17,567 nt of DNA from CAZIAK01 sp964537035. GTDB taxonomy: Bacteria; Planctomycetota; B15-G4. Within the stretch, counting starts at the first letter, position 1; each line of letters starts with the position of its first letter. The notes under the pieces were generated by a model that was not told where the DNA came from, did not search any database, and saw only the letters and a list, made by a program, of their open reading frames with translations. The translations under genes were made by a program, and so were the position numbers. Positions 14,684 through 17,567 of the stretch are shown piece after piece. Where the stretch lies: the NCBI GenBank assembly GCA_964537035.1, contig CAZIAK010000070.1, forward strand, positions 1 through 17,567, in the 5' to 3' direction.

Positions 14684-16786
14684 GTGACGTCGCCCATGCA
14701 TCGATTCGCCGAACTCGCCGCCCTGGCGTGCACTGTCGCCCTGGCCCTCGCAGGTGCCTCCAGCGCTGGGCTGGCTCAGGCTCCGGCGGCTCCCCTTGTG
14801 CCGTTGCAGCCCAAGATGGTGAACGCGGGGCCCGCCGACATCGTCAGCGGCGTGGTGCGCCTGCCCGACCCGTCCCAGGTGGCCCACAGCTCGCAGTCGG
14901 CCTTGCTGCCCGTGCGCTTCGACGACGGGGGACGGTGGTCTGTCGCGGTGCCCGCGGAAGGCTTCGGCGAGCTGTCCCTGGTGCCCTTGTCCCCCGAGGC
15001 GCAGCAGTGGCGGATCACCCTGGCAGAGCCTGGTCAGCCGCCCCGTACGCTGGCGTCTTGGCTGGACGAACGTCGAGCGTCGAGCACCACCGGGCCCCTG
15101 GGTGTGCTCCCCGGCCCGTGGGCCACCCGCTGGGATCTGGCCACCGACCGCATGGGCTCGTGGACGATCACCATCGGGCATCGTCCCGGCGCGGCCGATG
15201 GTCTGCTGCTGCTCGGCGGCACCGGCCCGGCTCGTCTGGTGAGCCACACCACGTCATGGCGCCTGACCAGCGATCGCTCTGTGGGGCTGGTGGTCTTCAG
15301 TCCCGGGGGACAGCTGCTCGCTGCTGAAGCCACGGTGTCGGTGTTCGGTTCGCCCGTCTCCTGGCCCCTCGCCGACGACGGGAAGCACGGAGACGGCGGG
15401 GCGGACGACGGCGTGTTCGGCATGGTCTTGCCTCCCCTGCCGGCCGGCGAGGTGCACGTCTCCATCGTGGGACGAGGTGTGGGGCAGGACGGCCTGCCCT
15501 TCTTGCGCACCACCGAGCACTTGCTGGCCATCGCCGACCCCGTGCTGCAACTCACCGGCGCGGTGAGCTGCCGCGTCGAGGGAGATGACCGTCTGGCCTT
15601 CGACTTGGGCGCGACGCTGGTGGGCCCAGCCAAGCCCGTGCACGTCTCGGCGGAGGTATGGACTGCTGATGGGGCGCAGGCGGTGGCCCCTCGCGGCCAT
15701 CGTCCGGGGACCCGGGCTTCTGCGCCCGCGGCAGCCGTGGCAGCCGAGGCACCGGTCGCCCCAGTGGCCCCGGTAGGCTGGATGAGCACCATGGCCACCC
15801 CGAAGGCCGACGGCACGTTGAGCCTCTCACTGCACGGCGCCTGGCTGGCTCGGGCCGGTGCGGGCCAGCAGCTGCTCCTGCGCAACCTGCGCGTGCAGGA
15901 CGTGAACACCCACGCCGTCCTCGACCTGCTCGCCGACACGCCCGTGTTCGCGGCGCAGCTGCCGGACGCGGCCCTGCAGCTCGCCCCCGCCAACATCACG
16001 TCGGCCATGTTCACGGGCGTCTCGGGCTTGTCCCTGGTGGCCGCGGTGCCCGGCGGCTCGGCTGAACCTGGCCTCGGACGACGCCCCCGCGACACCAGCG
16101 CCGTGGTGGGAGCGGGTGGTCCCATGGGCCCGCTGAATCCACCTGAGCGAGCGCTGCTGCTGGTCCACGGCTACTGCTCCTCGCCGGTCTGGCCGCCCGC
16201 TGACTTCACCGGCCAGAAGCTGATCTTCGAGGATCTGAACGCGAACCGCAGTCACGACGAGTTTGCCCAGCTCATCGCGGCTCTGGGAGCCCCCCTGGAT
16301 TCGTTCGGCGTGGTGGCCCACAGCCAGGGTGGTCCGGCGTCGTTGCACCTGCTCACCTACTACACCAGCGGACTCGACTTCGCCGTGGGCGGGCTGCGCA
16401 TCCAGTCGCTGGGTTCGCCGTACCTGGGCACACCCCTGGCCGGGTCCCTCGGTGGCATCGGGCAGGTGTTCGGTGTGGGCTGCGGCTCGAACACCGATCT
16501 GTCCGAGTCGGGCGCGGCCCTGTGGGCGGCGGGCATCCCCAGCTGGGCCCGGGCCGAGGTTACCGCCTACACCACATCGTTCTCCGGCTTCTGGTGCGAC
16601 TTCGTGACCAACCTGGTGCTCGACAACCCGGAAGACGGCGTCACCGAGCTCGACCTGGCCCTGCTCAGCGGCATGAACGTGATGCCCCATTTCGTGGGGC
16701 AGTGTCACACCACGGGAATGTCCGACCCGGCCCAGTACAAGGACAGCGGTCGCAACGCCGTCATGAACGCCGCCGCGGCCCGCTGA
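14684..16786 (+). CDS. Large secreted alpha/beta hydrolase resembling the conditioned-medium-factor family
   Basis: A 700-residue protein with a signal peptide (about 1-32, ending GLAQA). The N-terminal half is beta-rich. It contains a DDG...GDGGADDGVFG segment (about 233-247) like those in exported choice-of-anchor or calcium-binding domains, then an Ala/Pro-rich linker at 345-365. The last 210 residues are a lipase-like hydrolase: LLLVHGYCSS (oxyanion strand), VAHSQGG with nucleophile Ser547, LGSPYLGTPLAG, NPEDGVTE with a likely acid Asp651, and GQCHTTGMSDPAQY with His675. The HGYCSS, AHSQGG and QCHTTGM blocks resemble bacterial proteins annotated as conditioned medium factor after the Dictyostelium density-sensing protein; I recall this family from memory. 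The substrate is unknown. The GTG start is preferred because of the ribosome site at 14669-14675; ATG 14696 is the alternative. Confidence 0.85.
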   Translation: MTSPMHRFAELAALACTVALALAGASSAGLAQAPAAPLVPLQPKMVNAGPADIVSGVVRLPDPSQVAHSSQSALLPVRFDDGGRWSVAVPAEGFGELSLVPLSPEAQQWRITLAEPGQPPRTLASWLDERRASSTTGPLGVLPGPWATRWDLATDRMGSWTITIGHRPGAADGLLLLGGTGPARLVSHTTSWRLTSDRSVGLVVFSPGGQLLAAEATVSVFGSPVSWPLADDGKHGDGGADDGVFGMVLPPLPAGEVHVSIVGRGVGQDGLPFLRTTEHLLAIADPVLQLTGAVSCRVEGDDRLAFDLGATLVGPAKPVHVSAEVWTADGAQAVAPRGHRPGTRASAPAAAVAAEAPVAPVAPVGWMSTMATPKADGTLSLSLHGAWLARAGAGQQLLLRNLRVQDVNTHAVLDLLADTPVFAAQLPDAALQLAPANITSAMFTGVSGLSLVAAVPGGSAEPGLGRRPRDTSAVVGAGGPMGPLNPPERALLLVHGYCSSPVWPPADFTGQKLIFEDLNANRSHDEFAQLIAALGAPLDSFGVVAHSQGGPASLHLLTYYTSGLDFAVGGLRIQSLGSPYLGTPLAGSLGGIGQVFGVGCGSNTDLSESGAALWAAGIPSWARAEVTAYTTSFSGFWCDFVTNLVLDNPEDGVTELDLALLSGMNVMPHFVGQCHTTGMSDPAQYKDSGRNAVMNAAAAR

Positions 16787-16809
16787 CCCCGCCCTTTTCT
16801 GAACACCGG

Positions 16810-16829
16810 CCAGCCACCCTGTCGGCTGG
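16810..16829 (+). terminator. Hairpin between the CMF-like hydrolase and udk
   Basis: CCAGCC (16810-16815) pairs with GGCTGG (16824-16829) across an 8-nt loop, 23 nt after the hydrolase stop. Flanking CCGGC and GGCCGG could extend it with a bulge. There is no T-run after it, so termination is only a possibility. Confidence 0.35.
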
Positions 16830-16844
16830 ACGGGGCCGGCGCGC

Positions 16845-16850
16845 TACCAT
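16845..16850 (+). promoter_or_regulatory. Possible -10 of udk
   Basis: TACCAT lies 56 nt before the ATG at 16907. A second hairpin, CTGCCG (16858-16863)/CGGCAG (16869-16874), would then sit in the 5' untranslated RNA. No -35 is recognisable. Confidence 0.25.
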
Positions 16851-16906
16851 GCGCCGCCTGCCGGCCTGCGGCAGAGCGTTCCCCGGCCTGAGATGTGACC
16901 AGCGGC

Positions 16907-17542
16907 ATGACAGCGACGACTCCCCCCGTGTTCATTCTCGGCATCGCCGGGGGCAGCGGATCGGGCAAGACCACTCTGGCCCGCCAGCTGATGGACCGTG
17001 TGGGTGACGATCGCGTGGTGTCGTTGGCCCACGACAGCTACTACCGCGATCTGAACGGCGCCGACCCCGCGGACTACAATTTCGACCATCCCGATGCGTT
17101 GGAGACGTCGCTGCTGGTGCAGCAGCTCAACTCACTGCGCAACGGTGACGGCGTCGATGTCCCCGTCTACGATTTCGCCACCCATAGCCGCAGCGACAGC
17201 ACCGAGCGCGTCGAGCCCCGGCGGGTGATCATCGTCGAAGGCATCCTCCTGCTGGTGGACGAGGCCCTGCGAGAGCAGGTCGACCTGCGGGTCTTCGTGG
17301 ACATCGACGCCGAGGTGCGCCTGTCTCGCCGCATGCGCCGAGATACCGAAGAGCGGGGTCGCACCCAGGACGACGTGCTGCGTCAGTACGAAGCCACCGT
17401 GCGCCCCATGCACGAGCGCTTCGTGGAGTCGAGCAAGCACCACGCCCACATCATCATCCCCGAGAACGGGCTCGGCGGGCCGGTGGTTGAGGTGCTCGAA
17501 GCGTGGATCGAAGGGCTGCTCACTCCACCTGACGAGCGGTGA
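16907..17542 (+). CDS. udk: Uridine kinase
   Basis: A 211-residue P-loop kinase of normal length that phosphorylates uridine (and cytidine) with a nucleoside triphosphate in pyrimidine salvage. The Walker A motif GGSGSGKTT is at 15-23. HDSYYRDL (42-49) and YNFDHPDAL (57-65) are the nucleoside-binding segments, and PVYDFATHSRS (86-96) is the family signature. VIIVEGILLL (107-116) is the Walker B region, and RRMRRDTEERGRT (141-153) the lid. It is cytoplasmic. The start could be the ATG at 16907 or the in-frame GTG at 16895; neither has a Shine-Dalgarno sequence, and the ATG gives the usual short lead before the P-loop. The neighbouring exported hydrolase gives no functional link. Confidence 0.95.
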   Translation: MTATTPPVFILGIAGGSGSGKTTLARQLMDRVGDDRVVSLAHDSYYRDLNGADPADYNFDHPDALETSLLVQQLNSLRNGDGVDVPVYDFATHSRSDSTERVEPRRVIIVEGILLLVDEALREQVDLRVFVDIDAEVRLSRRMRRDTEERGRTQDDVLRQYEATVRPMHERFVESSKHHAHIIIPENGLGGPVVEVLEAWIEGLLTPPDER

Positions 17543-17567
17543 TCAGGCCGAGTTGCTCGGCTTGCTC

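Noticed and set aside
17543..17567. Possible end of a minus-strand gene (stop at 17543-17545)
   Set aside because: A TGA directly follows udk on the other strand and seven codons are open to the edge, but this is too short to support a gene.

Overview
This is a GC-rich chromosomal window (roughly two thirds G+C by eye). The predicted proteins include signal peptides, a lipobox lipoprotein and periplasmic-type domains, so a Gram-negative, didermic bacterium is likely. The mix of DUF2911, PDZ, prolyl-oligopeptidase and DUF4105 proteins with a biosynthetic arginine decarboxylase would fit Planctomycetota, Myxococcota or a similar high-GC lineage. No phylogenetic marker is present, so the phylum is a guess. 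Nearly all of the window is ordinary protein-coding DNA. I see no CRISPR array, insertion sequence, phage gene, toxin-antitoxin pair or rRNA, and no gene-free stretch over 300 bp.

Layout from left to right. (1) A secreted double-PDZ protein on the minus strand, cut by the left edge. (2) A divergent plus-strand pair: a degenerate sugar-isomerase-like TIM-barrel protein overlapping thiD by 4 bp. thiD is followed by a G-rich 12-bp tandem repeat with thirteen G-runs. (3) A convergent alpha/beta hydrolase on the minus strand. (4) A tRNA-Gly(GCC) with a plausible sigma70-type promoter, then speA (arginine decarboxylase with a pentapeptide-repeat tail) and an adenosine-deaminase-family gene 14 bp behind it. 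(5) A minus-strand membrane protein resembling CTP-dependent polyprenol/phytol kinases, divergent from a secreted DUF2911-TPR protein. (6) A minus-strand S9-family peptidase lipoprotein, divergent from an aldehyde dehydrogenase of the coniferyl-aldehyde dehydrogenase type. (7) A plus-strand run: a DUF4105/Lnb-like membrane protein, a large secreted alpha/beta hydrolase resembling the conditioned-medium-factor family, and uridine kinase.

The genes form several small units rather than one pathway. thiD serves thiamin (HMP) phosphorylation. speA with the adenosine deaminase homologue links polyamine synthesis and purine nucleoside handling. udk is pyrimidine salvage. A large share of the products are exported or membrane-bound: the PDZ protein, DUF2911-TPR protein, S9 lipoprotein, DUF4105 protein, CMF-like hydrolase and lipid-kinase-like protein.

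The points most worth a second look are the DUF4105 protein, which carries the His/Cys signature of the Lnb lipoprotein N-acyltransferase domain and may be translated from a leaderless message; the CMF-like hydrolase; the G-quadruplex-prone array behind thiD; the pentapeptide tail on SpeA; and a 12-base extended -10-like motif repeated exactly upstream of two genes. I did not find a convincing multi-gene undescribed system.
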